Origin: Roseateles toxinivorans
GTDB taxonomy: Bacteria; Pseudomonadota; Gammaproteobacteria; Burkholderiales; Burkholderiaceae_C
Direction of reading: 5' to 3'
DNA: 64,000 nucleotides
NCBI RefSeq assembly: GCF_004362525.1
Contig: NZ_SNXS01000008.1
Span: 62,001 to 126,000, forward strand
Part shown: positions 53,875 through 63,895 of the stretch, one piece after another
How the letters are laid out: each line of letters opens with the position of its first letter
How positions within the stretch are numbered: position 1 is the stretch's first letter
The notes under the pieces: generated by a model
Told to the model about the DNA's origin: nothing
What the model saw: only the letters and a program-made list of their open reading frames with translations
Database searches by the model: none
Position numbers and translations under genes: made by a program

Positions 53875-55185
53875 TTAGCTGGCCTTGAAATTTGCCTTCT
53901 TCAGCAGCGATTCATACTGCTGGCTCATCACGTAAGACTGCACCTGGGCCCAGAAGTCCATGGTCACGACCACGATGATCAGCAACGAGGTGCCGCCAAA
54001 GTAGAAGGGAACGTTGTACTTCAGTGTCAGGAACTCCGGCAGCAAACACACCCCAGTGATGTAGATGGCGCCGGCCAAGGTCAAACGCGAAAGAATCTTG
54101 TCAATGTGCCTGGCGGTCTGGTCACCCGGGCGGATGCCTGGGATGAAAGCGCCGCTCTTCTTCAGGTTGTCAGCAGTCTCGCGGCTGTTGAACACCATTG
54201 CCGTGTAAAAGAAGCAGAAGAAGATGATCGCCGAGGCGTACAGCATCACATAAATCGGCTGGCCTGGGCTCATCGCCGAGGCGATGTCCTTCAACCACCG
54301 GAAGCTGTCACCGGTGGCGAACCAACTCACGATCGTCGTGGGCAGCAGGATGATCGACGAGGCAAAGATCGGCGGGATCACGCCCGACATGTTCAGCTTC
54401 AGCGGCAGGTGCGACGATTGACCGCCATACACCTTGTTGCCGACCTGACGCTTCGCATAATTCACCAGAATCTTGCGCTGCCCCCGCTCAACGAACACCA
54501 CCACATAGGTCACCGCAATCACGATCACCACAACGATGATGGCCGAAACGATATTCATCGCACCGGTACGCACCAGCTCGAGCAGGCCACCAATCGCACT
54601 CGGCAGACCTGCGGCGATACCACCGAAGATCAGGATCGAAATGCCATTGCCCAGACCGCGCTCGGTGATCTGCTCGCCCAGCCACATCAAGAACATCGTG
54701 CCGGCCACCAGGCTGGTCACCGCCGTCATCCGGAAGCTGAGACCCGGGTTGGTCACCAGACCGGCCGAGCTTTCCAGCGCCAGCGCGATGCTCAAGGCCT
54801 GGAACAATGCCAACCCCAGGGTGCCGTAGCGCGTGTACTGAGTGATCTTGCGGCGACCCGACTCGCCTTCCTTCTTCAGCGCTTCCAGACTCGGCACCAC
54901 ATAGCTCATCAACTGCATGATGATCGAGGCCGAGATGTAGGGCGTGATGCCCAGCGCGAAGATGGCGAAGCGCGACAGAGCGCCGCCCGAGAACATATTG
55001 ACCAAGCTCAGGATGCCGCCCTGCTGACCCTTGAACAGCTGCTGCAGCTGGTTCGGGTCGATGCCGGGCACCGGGATATGCGCCCCGATGCGGTACACCA
55101 CCAAAGCCAGCAACAGGAAGACAAGCCGGCGACGAAGGTCACCGAACTTGCCACTCTTGGCCAGCTGGTTTGCGTTGGTTGCCAC
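53875..55185 (-). CDS. secY: SecY, protein translocase channel subunit
   Basis: A 436-residue channel with ten membrane helices. Plug and pore features include [12 protein letters not shown] near residue 40, [23 protein letters not shown] and the cytoplasmic loop motif [18 protein letters not shown]. The start codon is a GTG at 55185 (MATNANQL). It occupies its usual place between rplO and infA and complements secD/yajC at the start of the window. Confidence 0.98.
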   Translation of the reverse strand: MATNANQLAKSGKFGDLRRRLVFLLLALVVYRIGAHIPVPGIDPNQLQQLFKGQQGGILSLVNMFSGGALSRFAIFALGITPYISASIIMQLMSYVVPSLEALKKEGESGRRKITQYTRYGTLGLALFQALSIALALESSAGLVTNPGLSFRMTAVTSLVAGTMFLMWLGEQITERGLGNGISILIFGGIAAGLPSAIGGLLELVRTGAMNIVSAIIVVVIVIAVTYVVVFVERGQRKILVNYAKRQVGNKVYGGQSSHLPLKLNMSGVIPPIFASSIILLPTTIVSWFATGDSFRWLKDIASAMSPGQPIYVMLYASAIIFFCFFYTAMVFNSRETADNLKKSGAFIPGIRPGDQTARHIDKILSRLTLAGAIYITGVCLLPEFLTLKYNVPFYFGGTSLLIIVVVTMDFWAQVQSYVMSQQYESLLKKANFKAS

Positions 55186-55229
55186 TATGAACAGGTTCCG
55201 TTAGAGCTTGATCAGACCGAAGTCGATGC

Positions 55230-55661
55230 TTAGGCGAACGAGCCGCCAGCAGCTTCGATCGCGGCCTTAGCCGCTGCCGTTGCGCCGACACCGCTGAGCT
55301 TCACCTTGCGAGTGATGGCACCGGTGTTGATGACCTTGACAACCTTGGTCATCTGGCCGATCAGGCCAGCGTGCTTCAGGGTCAGCATGTCGACTTCGTC
55401 AGCGCCCAGCACTTCCAGGTCGGCCAGCGTCACTTCGGCGTTGTACTTCAGCGTCATCGACTTGAAACCGCGCTTGGGAAGGCGGCGCTGCAAAGGCATT
55501 TGACCGCCTTCGAAACCCACCTTGTGGTAGCCGCCCGAACGCGACTTCTGACCCTTGTGACCGCGACCGGCCGTCTTGCCGATGCCCGAGCCAATGCCAC
55601 GGCCAACACGGCGCTTGGCATGCTTGGAGCCCGAGGCGGGCTTGATGTTATTCAGTTGCAT
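55230..55661 (-). CDS. rplO: 50S ribosomal protein L15
   Basis: A 143-residue protein with the glycine-rich N-terminal [20 protein letters not shown] and [24 protein letters not shown]. Between rpmD and secY as expected; 45 bases precede secY. Confidence 0.99.
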   Translation of the reverse strand: MQLNNIKPASGSKHAKRRVGRGIGSGIGKTAGRGHKGQKSRSGGYHKVGFEGGQMPLQRRLPKRGFKSMTLKYNAEVTLADLEVLGADEVDMLTLKHAGLIGQMTKVVKVINTGAITRKVKLSGVGATAAAKAAIEAAGGSFA

Positions 55662-55687
55662 GTGCTTGTCCTCTGTTCGTGAAGTGC

Positions 55688-55870
55688 TTACAGCACCTTC
55701 ACGAGGTAGGCGATCTTGTTGATCATGCCGCGCACAGCCGGCGTGTCTTCCAACACGCTTTCGCTGTTCAGCTTGCGCAGGCCCAGGCCGACCACGGTCG
55801 CACGATGCGACTCGCGGGTACCGATGGGGCTGCGAACCAGCTTGATCTTGACGGTTTTCTTCTCAGACAT
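55688..55870 (-). CDS. rpmD: 50S ribosomal protein L30
   Basis: A 60-residue protein starting [19 protein letters not shown]. The frame continues upstream to 55912 but the ATG at 55870 gives the standard length; the extension would run into rpsE coding sequence. Normal location between rpsE and rplO. Confidence 0.97.
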   Translation of the reverse strand: MSEKKTVKIKLVRSPIGTRESHRATVVGLGLRKLNSESVLEDTPAVRGMINKIAYLVKVL

Positions 55871-55892
55871 GATGGTCTCTTTCCTACCGCGA

Positions 55893-56411
55893 TCAGTTGA
55901 AGATGTCTTCAACAGACTTGCCGCGCTTGGCGGCGATGTCGGCCGGCGTCATCGAGTGCTTCAGGGCGTCCAGCGTGGCACGCACCATGTTGTAGGCATT
56001 GCTCGAACCATGGCTCTTGGCCACGATGTCGGTCACGCCCAGCACGTCGAACACGGCGCGCATCGGGCCGCCAGCGATGATGCCGGTACCAGCGGGGGCC
56101 GGCATCATCATCACGTTGGCTGCGCCATGCTCACCCTTCACCATGTGGTGAATGGTGCCGTTCTTCAGGCTGACCTTGACCATGTTGCGGCGAGCCGACT
56201 CCATGGCCTTCTGCACCGCAACCGGCACTTCCTTGGCCTTGCCCTTGCCCATGCCGACCCGGCCATCGCCATCACCGACCACGGTCAGTGCTGCGAAGCT
56301 CAGCGTACGACCGCCCTTCACCACCTTGGTGACGCGGTTGACGGCGATCATCTTCTCTTTCAGACCGTCGTCATTGCCTTCAGCGGCCGCGCGGGGTTGA
56401 AACTTTGCCAT
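55893..56411 (-). CDS. rpsE: 30S ribosomal protein S5
   Basis: A 172-residue protein with the S5 double-stranded RNA-binding start [18 protein letters not shown] and the [20 protein letters not shown] segment. Located between rplR and rpmD. Streptomycin-dependence and spectinomycin sites are not changed in any way I can detect by eye. Confidence 0.99.
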   Translation of the reverse strand: MAKFQPRAAAEGNDDGLKEKMIAVNRVTKVVKGGRTLSFAALTVVGDGDGRVGMGKGKAKEVPVAVQKAMESARRNMVKVSLKNGTIHHMVKGEHGAANVMMMPAPAGTGIIAGGPMRAVFDVLGVTDIVAKSHGSSNAYNMVRATLDALKHSMTPADIAAKRGKSVEDIFN

Positions 56412-56449
56412 TTTCGAAATCCTTAGTCGCTACTGCGCTTGTTCGGCGC

Positions 56450-56815
56450 TTAGAACTGCAGGCCAGCTTCGCGAGCGGCTTCAGCCAGGGCCTTGACACG
56501 GCCGTGATAGGCAAAGCCCGCACGGTCGAAGGCAACCTTCTCGACACCGGCGGCCTTGGCCTTTTCAGCGATACGCTTGCCGATGATCGCGGCAGCTGCC
56601 ACGTTGCCACCCTTGCCATGTCCGGCCAGTGCATCGCGCACTTCCTTCTCGGCAGTGGAGGCAGTCGCCAGCACCTTGGTGCCATCGTCGGAAATGACGC
56701 TGGCGTAGATGTGCAGGTTGGAGCGGAACACCGTCAGGCGCGCCACACGTTGCAAAGCGATACGCACGCGGGTTTGACGCGAGCGGCGGATGCGCTGATC
56801 TTTTTTGTTCAACAT
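56450..56815 (-). CDS. rplR: 50S ribosomal protein L18
   Basis: A 121-residue 5S rRNA-binding protein opening [16 protein letters not shown] and closing [22 protein letters not shown]. Located between rplF and rpsE. Nothing odd. Confidence 0.99.
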   Translation of the reverse strand: MLNKKDQRIRRSRQTRVRIALQRVARLTVFRSNLHIYASVISDDGTKVLATASTAEKEVRDALAGHGKGGNVAAAAIIGKRIAEKAKAAGVEKVAFDRAGFAYHGRVKALAEAAREAGLQF

Positions 56816-56826
56816 ATCGCTGCTCC

Positions 56827-57360
56827 TTACTTCTTCTTGGTCTCTTTGATCGAGACCTTCTCGTTGGCGTAACGGATGCCCTTGCCCTTATAGGGCTCCG
56901 GCGGCCGGAAGGCGCGCACTTCGGCGGCGATCTGACCCACCACTTGGCGGTCCGCACCCTTGATCAGGATTTCCGTCTGCGACGGAGTCTCGACCTTGAT
57001 GCCAACGGGCATGTCCTTGACGACCGGGTGCGAATACCCGATCTGCAAGTTCAGCTTCTGACCTTGAGCCTGGGCACGGTAGCCCACGCCAACCAGGGTC
57101 AGCTTCTTCTCGAAGCCTTTGCTCACGCCGTTGACCATATTGGCCACCAGCGCACGCATCGTGCCACTCATGGCATCGGCTTCGGTCGAAGCATTCGCAG
57201 GAGCGAATGTCAGCTGACCGGCTTCGTTCTTGACGGCAACCAGGGGATTGGCGGCACGCACCAGCGTACCCATCGCACCCTTGATGCTGATTTGTGTTGC
57301 GGTAATCGCGACGTCCACACCTTGCGGGACGGCGACCGGCATTTTTCCAACGCGGGACAT
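56827..57360 (-). CDS. rplF: 50S ribosomal protein L6
   Basis: A 177-residue protein with two L6 folds: [17 protein letters not shown] at the start and the C-terminal [16 protein letters not shown] motif. The ATG at 57360 is used rather than an upstream in-frame codon. Confidence 0.99.
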   Translation of the reverse strand: MSRVGKMPVAVPQGVDVAITATQISIKGAMGTLVRAANPLVAVKNEAGQLTFAPANASTEADAMSGTMRALVANMVNGVSKGFEKKLTLVGVGYRAQAQGQKLNLQIGYSHPVVKDMPVGIKVETPSQTEILIKGADRQVVGQIAAEVRAFRPPEPYKGKGIRYANEKVSIKETKKK

Positions 57361-57377
57361 TGTTGTATCTCCTTGCG

Positions 57378-57773
57378 TCAGGCGACGTAGCAAAGCACTT
57401 CGCCACCGATACCGGTCTGACGTGCCTTGCGGTCAGTCATCACGCCTTGCGGGGTGGTGACAATCGCCACACCCAGGCCATTCATGACCTGAGGAATATC
57501 GTGACGGCCCTTGTAGATGCGCAGGCCGGGACGGCTGACGCGCTCGATACGCTCGATTACCGGACGGCCGGCGTAGTACTTCAGCGCGATCTCGAGTTCG
57601 GGCTTGGCGGACTCGCCACGCACTGCGAAGTTGTCGATATAGCCTTCGTCCTTCAGGACTTGGGCGATCGCCACTTTCACCTTCGAGGACGGCATCGTCA
57701 CGCTGGCCTTCGTCACGCTTTGGGCGTTCCGAATACGGGTCAGCATATCGGCGATAGGATCACTCATGCTCAT
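57378..57773 (-). CDS. rpsH: 30S ribosomal protein S8
   Basis: A 131-residue 16S rRNA-binding protein starting [18 protein letters not shown] and ending [11 protein letters not shown]. In enterics S8 controls the spc operon by binding its mRNA. The start with MSMSD matches Burkholderiales relatives; a second ATG two codons in is possible. Confidence 0.98.
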   Translation of the reverse strand: MSMSDPIADMLTRIRNAQSVTKASVTMPSSKVKVAIAQVLKDEGYIDNFAVRGESAKPELEIALKYYAGRPVIERIERVSRPGLRIYKGRHDIPQVMNGLGVAIVTTPQGVMTDRKARQTGIGGEVLCYVA

Positions 57774-57798
57774 TTGCGATTTCTCCTAATCGAGCCGA

Positions 57799-58104
57799 TT
57801 ACCAGCTGGCCTTGACGACACCAGGGATGTCGCCTTTGAAAGCCAGCTCGCGGATCTTGTTGCGGCCCAGACCGAACTTGCGGAACGTACCGCGAGGACG
57901 GCCAGTCAACGCGCAACGATTGCGCTGACGGGTGGGGTATGCGTTGCGGGGGAACTTTTGCAGTTCCAGACGCGCTGCGTAACGCTCTTCGTCCGACTTC
58001 TTCGAGTCGTCGATGATCGCCTTCAGGGCAGCGTACTTGGTTGCGTACTTGGCAACCAGGTTGGCGCGCTTCAGTTCGCGTTGGATGAGGGAAGTCTTAG
58101 CCAC
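57799..58104 (-). CDS. rpsN: 30S ribosomal protein S14
   Basis: A 101-residue long-form (C-minus) S14 without the zinc-binding CxxC pairs; [19 protein letters not shown] is the signature. Start codon is GTG at 58104. Located between rplE and rpsH. Confidence 0.98.
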   Translation of the reverse strand: MAKTSLIQRELKRANLVAKYATKYAALKAIIDDSKKSDEERYAARLELQKFPRNAYPTRQRNRCALTGRPRGTFRKFGLGRNKIRELAFKGDIPGVVKASW

Positions 58105-58112
58105 GTATCACC

Positions 58113-58652
58113 TCAGTTCTTGAACGGGAATTTGAAGGCAGCCAGCAGCGCCTTGCATTCGTCGTCGTTCTTGGCCGACGTCGTGATGCTGATGTTCAGA
58201 CCACGCAGAGCATCAACCTTGTCATATTCCACTTCCGGGAAAATGATCTGCTCTTTCACGCCGATGTTGTAGTTGCCACGGCCGTCGAACGAACGACCCG
58301 AGATACCGCGGAAGTCACGAACGCGCGGCAGCGCGATGGTGACGAAACGGTCCAGGAATTCGTACATGCGAACACCACGCAGGGTGACCATGCAGCCGAT
58401 CGGGACGCTGTCGCGGATCTTGAAGCCGGCGATTGCCTTCTTCGACTTGGTGACCACGGGCTTTTGGCCGGCAATCTTGGTCAAGTCACCCACGGCGTGG
58501 TCCATCACCTTCTTGTCGGCGACGGCTTCACTAACACCCATGTTCAGGGTGATCTTGGTGATGCGCGGCACTTCCATGACGGACGTGTAACCGAACTTCT
58601 GCACGAGGTCCGGCAGCACCTTTTCGCGATAAAACGCTTGCAAACGAGCCAT
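58113..58652 (-). CDS. rplE: 50S ribosomal protein L5
   Basis: A 179-residue 5S rRNA-binding protein starting [20 protein letters not shown] with the signature [16 protein letters not shown]. The frame is open upstream to 58817 but that part is rplX in another frame. Normal position between rplX and rpsN. Confidence 0.99.
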   Translation of the reverse strand: MARLQAFYREKVLPDLVQKFGYTSVMEVPRITKITLNMGVSEAVADKKVMDHAVGDLTKIAGQKPVVTKSKKAIAGFKIRDSVPIGCMVTLRGVRMYEFLDRFVTIALPRVRDFRGISGRSFDGRGNYNIGVKEQIIFPEVEYDKVDALRGLNISITTSAKNDDECKALLAAFKFPFKN

Positions 58653-58662
58653 GTCGAACCTC

Positions 58663-58980
58663 TTAAGCCTTGATCTCTTCGCCGGTCGACTTGTAAACGC
58701 GCACCTTCTTGCCATCGGCGAGCAACTTGATGCCCACGCGATCGGCCTTGCCGGATGCAGCGTTAAAAATCGCCACGTTGGATTGATGAATGGGCATCGT
58801 CTTGTCCACCACACCACCGGTGGTACCCTTCATGGGGTTGGGCTTGACGTGCTTCTTGACCATATTGACGCCATCCACCACGAGGTGAGCGTCATCGACT
58901 CGCTGCGACACGGTGCCGCGCTTGCCTTTGTCACGACCGGTCAAAACAATGACCTGGTCGCCTGTACGAATCTTGTTCAT
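58663..58980 (-). CDS. rplX: 50S ribosomal protein L24
   Basis: A 105-residue KOW-domain protein ([19 protein letters not shown]) that starts 50S assembly. Located between rplN and rplE. Nothing odd. Confidence 0.99.
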   Translation of the reverse strand: MNKIRTGDQVIVLTGRDKGKRGTVSQRVDDAHLVVDGVNMVKKHVKPNPMKGTTGGVVDKTMPIHQSNVAIFNAASGKADRVGIKLLADGKKVRVYKSTGEEIKA

Positions 58981-59006
58981 GGCAATACCTTTGACTGTGG
59001 CTGCGC

Positions 59007-59375
59007 TCAGAGCACTTCGGGCGCCAGCGACACGATCTTCATGAAACGCTCGGTACGCAGTTCACGCGTCACCGGGCCGAAGATACGGGTGCCGATAGGC
59101 TCAAGCTTGGCATTCAGCAGCACGGCTGCATTGCCATCAAACTTGATCAGCGAGCCGTCTTGACGACGCACGCCCTTGGCGGTACGCACCACCACAGCGC
59201 TGTAGACCTCGCCTTTTTTGACGCGGCCACGCGGTGCAGCTTCTTTGATGCTGACCTTGATAATGTCACCAATCCCGGCATACCGACGCTTGGAACCGCC
59301 AAGCACCTTGATGCACATGACGGACTTGGCGCCAGTGTTGTCCGCGACTTCGAGTCGCGATTGCATTTGAATCAT
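59007..59375 (-). CDS. rplN: 50S ribosomal protein L14
   Basis: A 122-residue protein beginning [19 protein letters not shown]; start at 59375 is set by family length. It is the first gene of the spc part of the superoperon. In front of it is a 301-base gap with a strong promoter, so it begins its own transcription unit. Confidence 0.99.
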   Translation of the reverse strand: MIQMQSRLEVADNTGAKSVMCIKVLGGSKRRYAGIGDIIKVSIKEAAPRGRVKKGEVYSAVVVRTAKGVRRQDGSLIKFDGNAAVLLNAKLEPIGTRIFGPVTRELRTERFMKIVSLAPEVL

Positions 59376-59676
59376 GTCTGTCCCCAACTTCTCCCGCATT
59401 CACCTGGCTCATGCCGGCTGCAGCGGTCAGTCTTGGGCCCGAGGACCAGTCTTGCGACATCGCTCATCGCTGATGAGGATCCCACGAGCCCGGCGGTTTT
59501 GGGCGGAACCGGATCGCGGCAACACCGCTGGGGTGCTGCCAGTGCGGCTGCGTCGTTCGACGCAGCCGGCAGATCCGGCGAAGCTTTGGATTATGCAGCA
59601 GTTTGTGACTTGGTGTCAACAAGCTTCTTGCATCAATCTAGAGAGCCCGCTCAGGGGCCCTCCGTACATCAACAAC
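59376..59676 (-). other. Leader region of the rplN (spc) transcription unit
   Basis: This 301-base gap between the peroxiredoxin gene and rplN contains the promoter at 59590-59619 and, downstream of it, a near-perfect hairpin CGGCTGCGTCG (59545-59555) / CGACGCAGCCG (59558-59568) and a smaller one CTCATC/GATGAG (59463-59477). The predicted leader is about 205 bases long, enough for autoregulatory structure. No ORF in it is convincing. Confidence 0.65.
59590..59619 (-). promoter_or_regulatory. Strong sigma-70 promoter for rplN and the spc genes
   Basis: On the minus strand TTGACA (59619-59614) is followed after 18 bases by CATAAT (59595-59590), a perfect -35 and a five-of-six -10 box. Transcription would start near 59583 and run into rplN, whose ATG is at 59375. 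Confidence 0.75.
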
Positions 59677-60192
59677 TCAGGCGAGCAACTGCTTGGCCTG
59701 GGCCAGCATGGTGTTGGCATCGCTGACTTCGAACTTGCCTGGAGCTTCGACGTTGAGCGTCTTGACAACGCCATCGACCACCAGCATCGAGTAGCGCTGC
59801 GAGCGCAGGCCCATGCCACGCGCACCCAGGTCCAAGGTCAGGCCGGTGGCCTTGGTGAAGTCGGCACTGCCGTCGGCCATCATGCGCACAGCGCCGGACG
59901 TGCCTTGATCGCGCCCCCAAGCGCCCATCACGAAGGCGTCGTTGACGGACACGCACCAGATCTCGTCCACACCGGCGGCCTTCAAAGCCTCGGCCTGCTG
60001 CTTGTAACCCGGCACATGCTGGGCCGAACAGGTCGGCGTGTAGGCCCCCGGCAGCGCGAAGATGGCGATCTTCTTGCCGGCGGTGGTCTTTTCAATGTCG
60101 AAGCTGTTGGGGCCTAGCGAGCAGCCATTGCCTTCGACCTCGACGAATTCCTGCAGGCTGCCTGCGGGCAGCTTGTCACCAACTTTGAGCAC
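59677..60192 (-). CDS. Peroxiredoxin (Prx5 type) inside the ribosomal protein cluster
   Basis: A 171-residue thiol peroxidase that reduces hydrogen peroxide and organic peroxides. The peroxidatic cysteine is C55 in PGAYTPTCSAQHVPGY, the Prx5 motif; C24 and C80 are candidates for resolving. The start is the GTG at 60192, eight bases after AAGGAG. An upstream ATG in the same frame would add nine residues and include the ribosome-binding site. The gene is in the same direction as the ribosomal genes, between rpsQ and rplN, where most proteobacteria have none, and a hairpin terminator separates it from rpsQ. Confidence 0.93.
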   Translation of the reverse strand: MLKVGDKLPAGSLQEFVEVEGNGCSLGPNSFDIEKTTAGKKIAIFALPGAYTPTCSAQHVPGYKQQAEALKAAGVDEIWCVSVNDAFVMGAWGRDQGTSGAVRMMADGSADFTKATGLTLDLGARGMGLRSQRYSMLVVDGVVKTLNVEAPGKFEVSDANTMLAQAKQLLA

Positions 60193-60249
60193 AACAGTCT
60201 CCTTGAGTTGAAACAACATCCCCGGCGGATTGGCCTGCGGGGCGTGAAA

Positions 60250-60295
60250 AATGCAAAACGGCCGGACGCCAGTATTCCAGCGTTCCGGCCGTTCC
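60250..60295 (-). terminator. Terminator between rpsQ and the peroxiredoxin gene
   Basis: AACGGCCGGACGC (60257-60269) pairs with GCGTTCCGGCCGTT (60280-60293), a 13-pair stem with one bulged T and a ten-base loop. On the minus strand it is followed by TTGCATTTTTC. It lies 40 bases after the rpsQ stop. A second small hairpin GAGGTG/CACCTC is at 60304-60319. Confidence 0.75.
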
Positions 60296-60333
60296 GGCGC
60301 AAAGAGGTGCGAACACCTCAAGCACCAAGGGCT

Positions 60334-60603
60334 TTAGACGACTTGCGCCTTCTCGACCAGACGGGTCACGACCCAGTTCTTGGTCTTGGACAACGGACGG
60401 CTTTCCGAGATTTCCACCACATCGCCGAGGCCGTAAGCGTTGGTCTCGTCATGCGCGTGGTACTTGCGCGAACGGGCGACAATCTTGCCGTACAGCTCGT
60501 GCTTCGTGCGGCGTTCCACCAGCACGGTCACGGTCTTGGCGCGCTTGTCGCTGACCACACGCCCCACCAGGGTGCGGGTGTTCTTTTCTTGAGCTTGCGT
60601 CAT
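60334..60603 (-). CDS. rpsQ: 30S ribosomal protein S17
   Basis: An 89-residue OB-fold 16S rRNA-binding protein with [23 protein letters not shown] and the [18 protein letters not shown] motif. The four-base overlap with rpmC (ATGA) shows co-translation. Last gene of the S10 segment before the terminator. Confidence 0.99.
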   Translation of the reverse strand: MTQAQEKNTRTLVGRVVSDKRAKTVTVLVERRTKHELYGKIVARSRKYHAHDETNAYGLGDVVEISESRPLSKTKNWVVTRLVEKAQVV

Positions 60604-60800
60604 TTCGCCGCTCCCTTCTTCTTCTCGGCCAGGATGGTCTTGGCACGAGCGATGTCGCGACGGGTATTGCCCAGCACTGTGTGATTCGTCAGTTGCTGGG
60701 TAGCCTTTTGCATGCGCAGGCCGAAATGGGCCTTCAGCAGGTCGGACACTTCCTTTTCGAGGGCGGCCACGTCCTTGCTGCGCAGTTCAGATGCATTCAT
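60600..60800 (-). CDS. rpmC: 50S ribosomal protein L29
   Basis: A 66-residue two-helix protein starting [18 protein letters not shown], near the exit tunnel. Located between rplP and rpsQ; its stop overlaps the rpsQ start. Confidence 0.98.
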   Translation of the reverse strand: MNASELRSKDVAALEKEVSDLLKAHFGLRMQKATQQLTNHTVLGNTRRDIARAKTILAEKKKGAAK

Positions 60801-60821
60801 AGGATTCTCCGATGTGGCGCG

Positions 60822-61238
60822 TCAAGTGCCGATTTGGCGCGTGACGAACACGGTGCGCAGCGGCAGCTTGGCCGAAGCCAGCAGAAACGCTTCGCGGGCG
60901 AGTTCTTCCGCCACGCCATTGATCTCATAGAGCACCTTGCCGGGCTGAATTTCAGCGACGTAGTACTCAGGGTTGCCCTTACCGTTGCCCATACGGACTT
61001 CGGCAGGCTTATGAGAGATGGGCTTGTCGGGGAAGATGCGGATCCAGATGCGGCCGCCACGCTTCACGTGACGGGAGATTGCACGACGTGCAGCCTCGAT
61101 CTGGCGGGCCGTCAGACGGCCACGTTCGGTCGCCTTCAGACCGAAGTCACCGAAGGACACGTTGGCGCCACGAGTGGCGACGCCAGTGTTACGACCCTTC
61201 TGCTCCTTGCGGAATTTGCGACGAGCGGGTTGCAGCAT
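60822..61238 (-). CDS. rplP: 50S ribosomal protein L16
   Basis: A 138-residue protein starting [39 protein letters not shown] is the family signature. It directly follows rpsC with two bases between. Confidence 0.99.
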   Translation of the reverse strand: MLQPARRKFRKEQKGRNTGVATRGANVSFGDFGLKATERGRLTARQIEAARRAISRHVKRGGRIWIRIFPDKPISHKPAEVRMGNGKGNPEYYVAEIQPGKVLYEINGVAEELAREAFLLASAKLPLRTVFVTRQIGT

Positions 61239-61240
61239 GC

Positions 61241-62107
61241 TTATTCTCCTTTGACCTCGCCAGCAGCGGGGGCGGCGGGCTTACGCACGACACGCTTGGC
61301 TGCGGGCTTGGTTGCATCGCCAGCGGGGGCGGCAGCGGCGGGACCGTCGGCACGGGGACCACGGTCACCACCAGGGCGACCACGGCCGCTCGGTGCACCA
61401 GGTGCGCCCGGACGGGTGTTGCGGCGCGGGCGGCGATCATCGTCACCTGCTTCGCTCTTGATCACCGGCGCATCGCCGTTGGCCAGGCGGTCGCCACGAT
61501 AGACCCAGCACTTCACGCCGATGATGCCGTAGGTCGTCTTGGCCTCGGAGAAGCCATAGTCGATGTCAGCACGCAGGGTGTGAAGCGGCACGCGGCCTTC
61601 GCGGTACCACTCGCAACGAGCGATTTCAATGCCGTTCAAGCGGCCCGAGGACATGATCTTGATGCCTTGAGCGCCCAGACGCATCGCGTTCTGCATCGCA
61701 CGCTTCATCGCGCGGCGGAACATGATGCGCTTTTCCAGCTGCTGGGTGATCGAGTCGGCGATCAGCTGAGCATCGATTTCGGGCTTGCGCACTTCCTCGA
61801 TGTTGACTGCCACCGGCACGCCCAGACGCTTGGTCAGCTCGGCCTTCAGGTTCTCAATGTCTTCGCCCTTCTTGCCGATCACCACGCCCGGACGGGCGGA
61901 GTAGATCGTGATGCGGGCGTTCTTGGCGGGGCGCTCGATCAGAATGCGCGAAACCGCGGCATTCTTCAGACGCGCCTTCAAGAACTCACGCACCTTCAGG
62001 TCTTCGGCCAGCATCGTGGCGAAGTTTTGGTTCGACGCGTACCAGCGCGAGGCCCAATTACGGGTGACTGGCAGCCGGAAGCCGGTCGGGTGGATTTTTT
62101 GTCCCAT
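61241..62107 (-). CDS. rpsC: 30S ribosomal protein S3 with a long basic/alanine-rich C-terminal extension
   Basis: A 288-residue S3. The KH domain and core are normal ([39 protein letters not shown]), ending near residue 215. After that comes an unstructured tail of about 70 residues rich in Gly, Arg, Pro and Ala ([20 protein letters not shown] then [17 protein letters not shown]). Many Burkholderiales S3 proteins have tails but they vary; this one is long. Located between rplV and rplP. Confidence 0.98.
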   Translation of the reverse strand: MGQKIHPTGFRLPVTRNWASRWYASNQNFATMLAEDLKVREFLKARLKNAAVSRILIERPAKNARITIYSARPGVVIGKKGEDIENLKAELTKRLGVPVAVNIEEVRKPEIDAQLIADSITQQLEKRIMFRRAMKRAMQNAMRLGAQGIKIMSSGRLNGIEIARCEWYREGRVPLHTLRADIDYGFSEAKTTYGIIGVKCWVYRGDRLANGDAPVIKSEAGDDDRRPRRNTRPGAPGAPSGRGRPGGDRGPRADGPAAAAPAGDATKPAAKRVVRKPAAPAAGEVKGE

Positions 62108-62123
62108 AGTCTTCCTTCAGCCT

Positions 62124-62453
62124 TCAGTTGCCGACCGACACGAAGATGTGGCAAGTGGGCTTGCTGATGCGATTGCCCCGACCCTTTGCACGGGCGGAGA
62201 AACGCTTCAGCGTGGCACCTTGTTCCACATAGATCGACGTGATCTTGAGTTCGTCAATATCGGCGCCGTCGTTGTGTTCAGCGTTGGCAATTGCCGACTC
62301 GACCGCCTTCTTGATGATCAAGGCCGCTTTTTTCTGGGTGAAGGTCAGGATGTTGAGCGCCTGATCCACCTTCTTGCCGCGGATCAGGTCAGCCACCAGG
62401 CGACCCTTGTCACACGAGAGGCGAACACCGCGAACGATTGCTTTGGTTTCCAT
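62124..62453 (-). CDS. rplV: 50S ribosomal protein L22
   Basis: A 109-residue protein lining the exit tunnel, starting [19 protein letters not shown] and containing [19 protein letters not shown]. The ATG at 62453 fits family length; another in-frame ATG lies three codons upstream. Confidence 0.98.
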   Translation of the reverse strand: METKAIVRGVRLSCDKGRLVADLIRGKKVDQALNILTFTQKKAALIIKKAVESAIANAEHNDGADIDELKITSIYVEQGATLKRFSARAKGRGNRISKPTCHIFVSVGN

Positions 62454-62464
62454 CGTTGGCATCC

Positions 62465-62743
62465 TTACTTCTTCCCGGCCTTCTTGTCGGCCGGATGGCC
62501 TTTGAAGGTGCGGGTCAGCGCGAATTCACCCAGCTTGTGGCCGACCATCTGGTCAGACACATACACCGGAACGTGTTGCTTGCCGTTGTGCACAGCGATC
62601 GTCAGGCCGATGAATTCCGGCAGGATCGTCGAGCGACGCGACCAAGTCTTGATAGGCTTTTTGTCCTTGTTGGCAACCGCCTTGTCGACCTTGGCCAACA
62701 GGTGATGGTCAACGAACGGGCCCTTCTTCAATGAACGAGTCAT
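62465..62743 (-). CDS. rpsS: 30S ribosomal protein S19
   Basis: A 92-residue protein with [20 protein letters not shown] and [20 protein letters not shown]. Located between rplB and rplV; nothing odd. Confidence 0.99.
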   Translation of the reverse strand: MTRSLKKGPFVDHHLLAKVDKAVANKDKKPIKTWSRRSTILPEFIGLTIAVHNGKQHVPVYVSDQMVGHKLGEFALTRTFKGHPADKKAGKK

Positions 62744-62756
62744 GGTGCGCTACCCC

Positions 62757-63581
62757 TTACTTCTTGCGACGCGACACGATGTATGTCTGCGTGCGCTTGT
62801 TGTTACGAGTGCGGTAGCCCTTGGTGAGGGTGTTCCACGGCGACACAGGTGCTTGACCTTCACCGGTACGACCTTCACCACCACCGTGCGGGTGATCCAC
62901 CGGGTTCATGGCAACGCCACGAACCGTCGGGCGGATGCCCTTCCAGCGAATCGCGCCGGCCTTGCCGTACTGGCGCAGGCTGTGCTCTTCATTGGAAACC
63001 TCGCCAATCGTGGCGCGGCACTCGATATGGATCTTGCGGACTTCACCCGAGCGCAGGCGGACCTGGGCGTAAGTGCCTTCACGCGCCAGCAGCACCACCG
63101 AGGTACCGGCCGAGCGCGCAATCTGCGCACCCTTGCCAGGCAGCATCTCGACGCAATGCATCGTCGAGCCCACGGGGATGTTGCGGATCGGCAGGGTGTT
63201 GCCGGCCTTGATCGGCGCTTCCGAGCCGCTCAATATCTTTGCACCGACTTCCAAACCACGCGGAGCGATGATGTAGCGACGCTCGCCGTCGGCATAGCAC
63301 ACCAGAGCGATGTGGGCCGTACGGTTCGGGTCGTATTCAATACGCTCGACCTTGGCAGGAATGCCATCCTTGTTGCGCACGAAGTCGACAACGCGGTAAT
63401 GATGCTTGTGGCCACCGCCGCGATGGCGGATGGTGATGTGACCGTTGTTATTACGGCCAGCATTCTGCATCTGCGGCTCCAGCAGCGACGCCTCAGGCGC
63501 GCCCTTGTGCAGATGCTTGTGCACCACCTTCACAACGGCACGGCGGCCGGGGGAAGTGGGTTTGACTTTTACGACAGCCAT
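62757..63581 (-). CDS. rplB: 50S ribosomal protein L2
   Basis: A 274-residue protein needed for peptidyl transferase assembly, with [36 protein letters not shown] and the C-terminal [16 protein letters not shown]. Start overlaps the rplW stop by one base. Confidence 0.99.
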   Translation of the reverse strand: MAVVKVKPTSPGRRAVVKVVHKHLHKGAPEASLLEPQMQNAGRNNNGHITIRHRGGGHKHHYRVVDFVRNKDGIPAKVERIEYDPNRTAHIALVCYADGERRYIIAPRGLEVGAKILSGSEAPIKAGNTLPIRNIPVGSTMHCVEMLPGKGAQIARSAGTSVVLLAREGTYAQVRLRSGEVRKIHIECRATIGEVSNEEHSLRQYGKAGAIRWKGIRPTVRGVAMNPVDHPHGGGEGRTGEGQAPVSPWNTLTKGYRTRNNKRTQTYIVSRRKK

Positions 63582-63895
63582 TACGCAGCCTCCCCGGAGA
63601 AGTTGAGCTCTTGGCCCGCCTTCAGCGAAACATACGCCTTCTTGACATGGTCACGGCGGCCGATCGAACGACCGAAACGCTTGACCTTGCCCTTGACGTT
63701 CACCACATTCACCGCTTCAACCTCGACCTTGAACATCAGCTCAACGGCGGCCTTGATTTCAGGCTTGGTCGCATCGCGCAGGACCTTGAACAGGACCTGG
63801 TTGTGCTTCTCGGCGGCCATGGTGGCCTTTTCAGACACGATCGGTGCCAGCAGAACCTGGGCCAAACGGTCTTGCTTCAGTTTGGTTGCGCTCAT
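63581..63895 (-). CDS. rplW: 50S ribosomal protein L23
   Basis: A 104-residue protein at the tunnel exit that docks trigger factor and SRP. It contains [19 protein letters not shown] and [20 protein letters not shown]. It overlaps rplD by four bases and rplB by one. Confidence 0.99.
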   Translation of the reverse strand: MSATKLKQDRLAQVLLAPIVSEKATMAAEKHNQVLFKVLRDATKPEIKAAVELMFKVEVEAVNVVNVKGKVKRFGRSIGRRDHVKKAYVSLKAGQELNFSGEAA

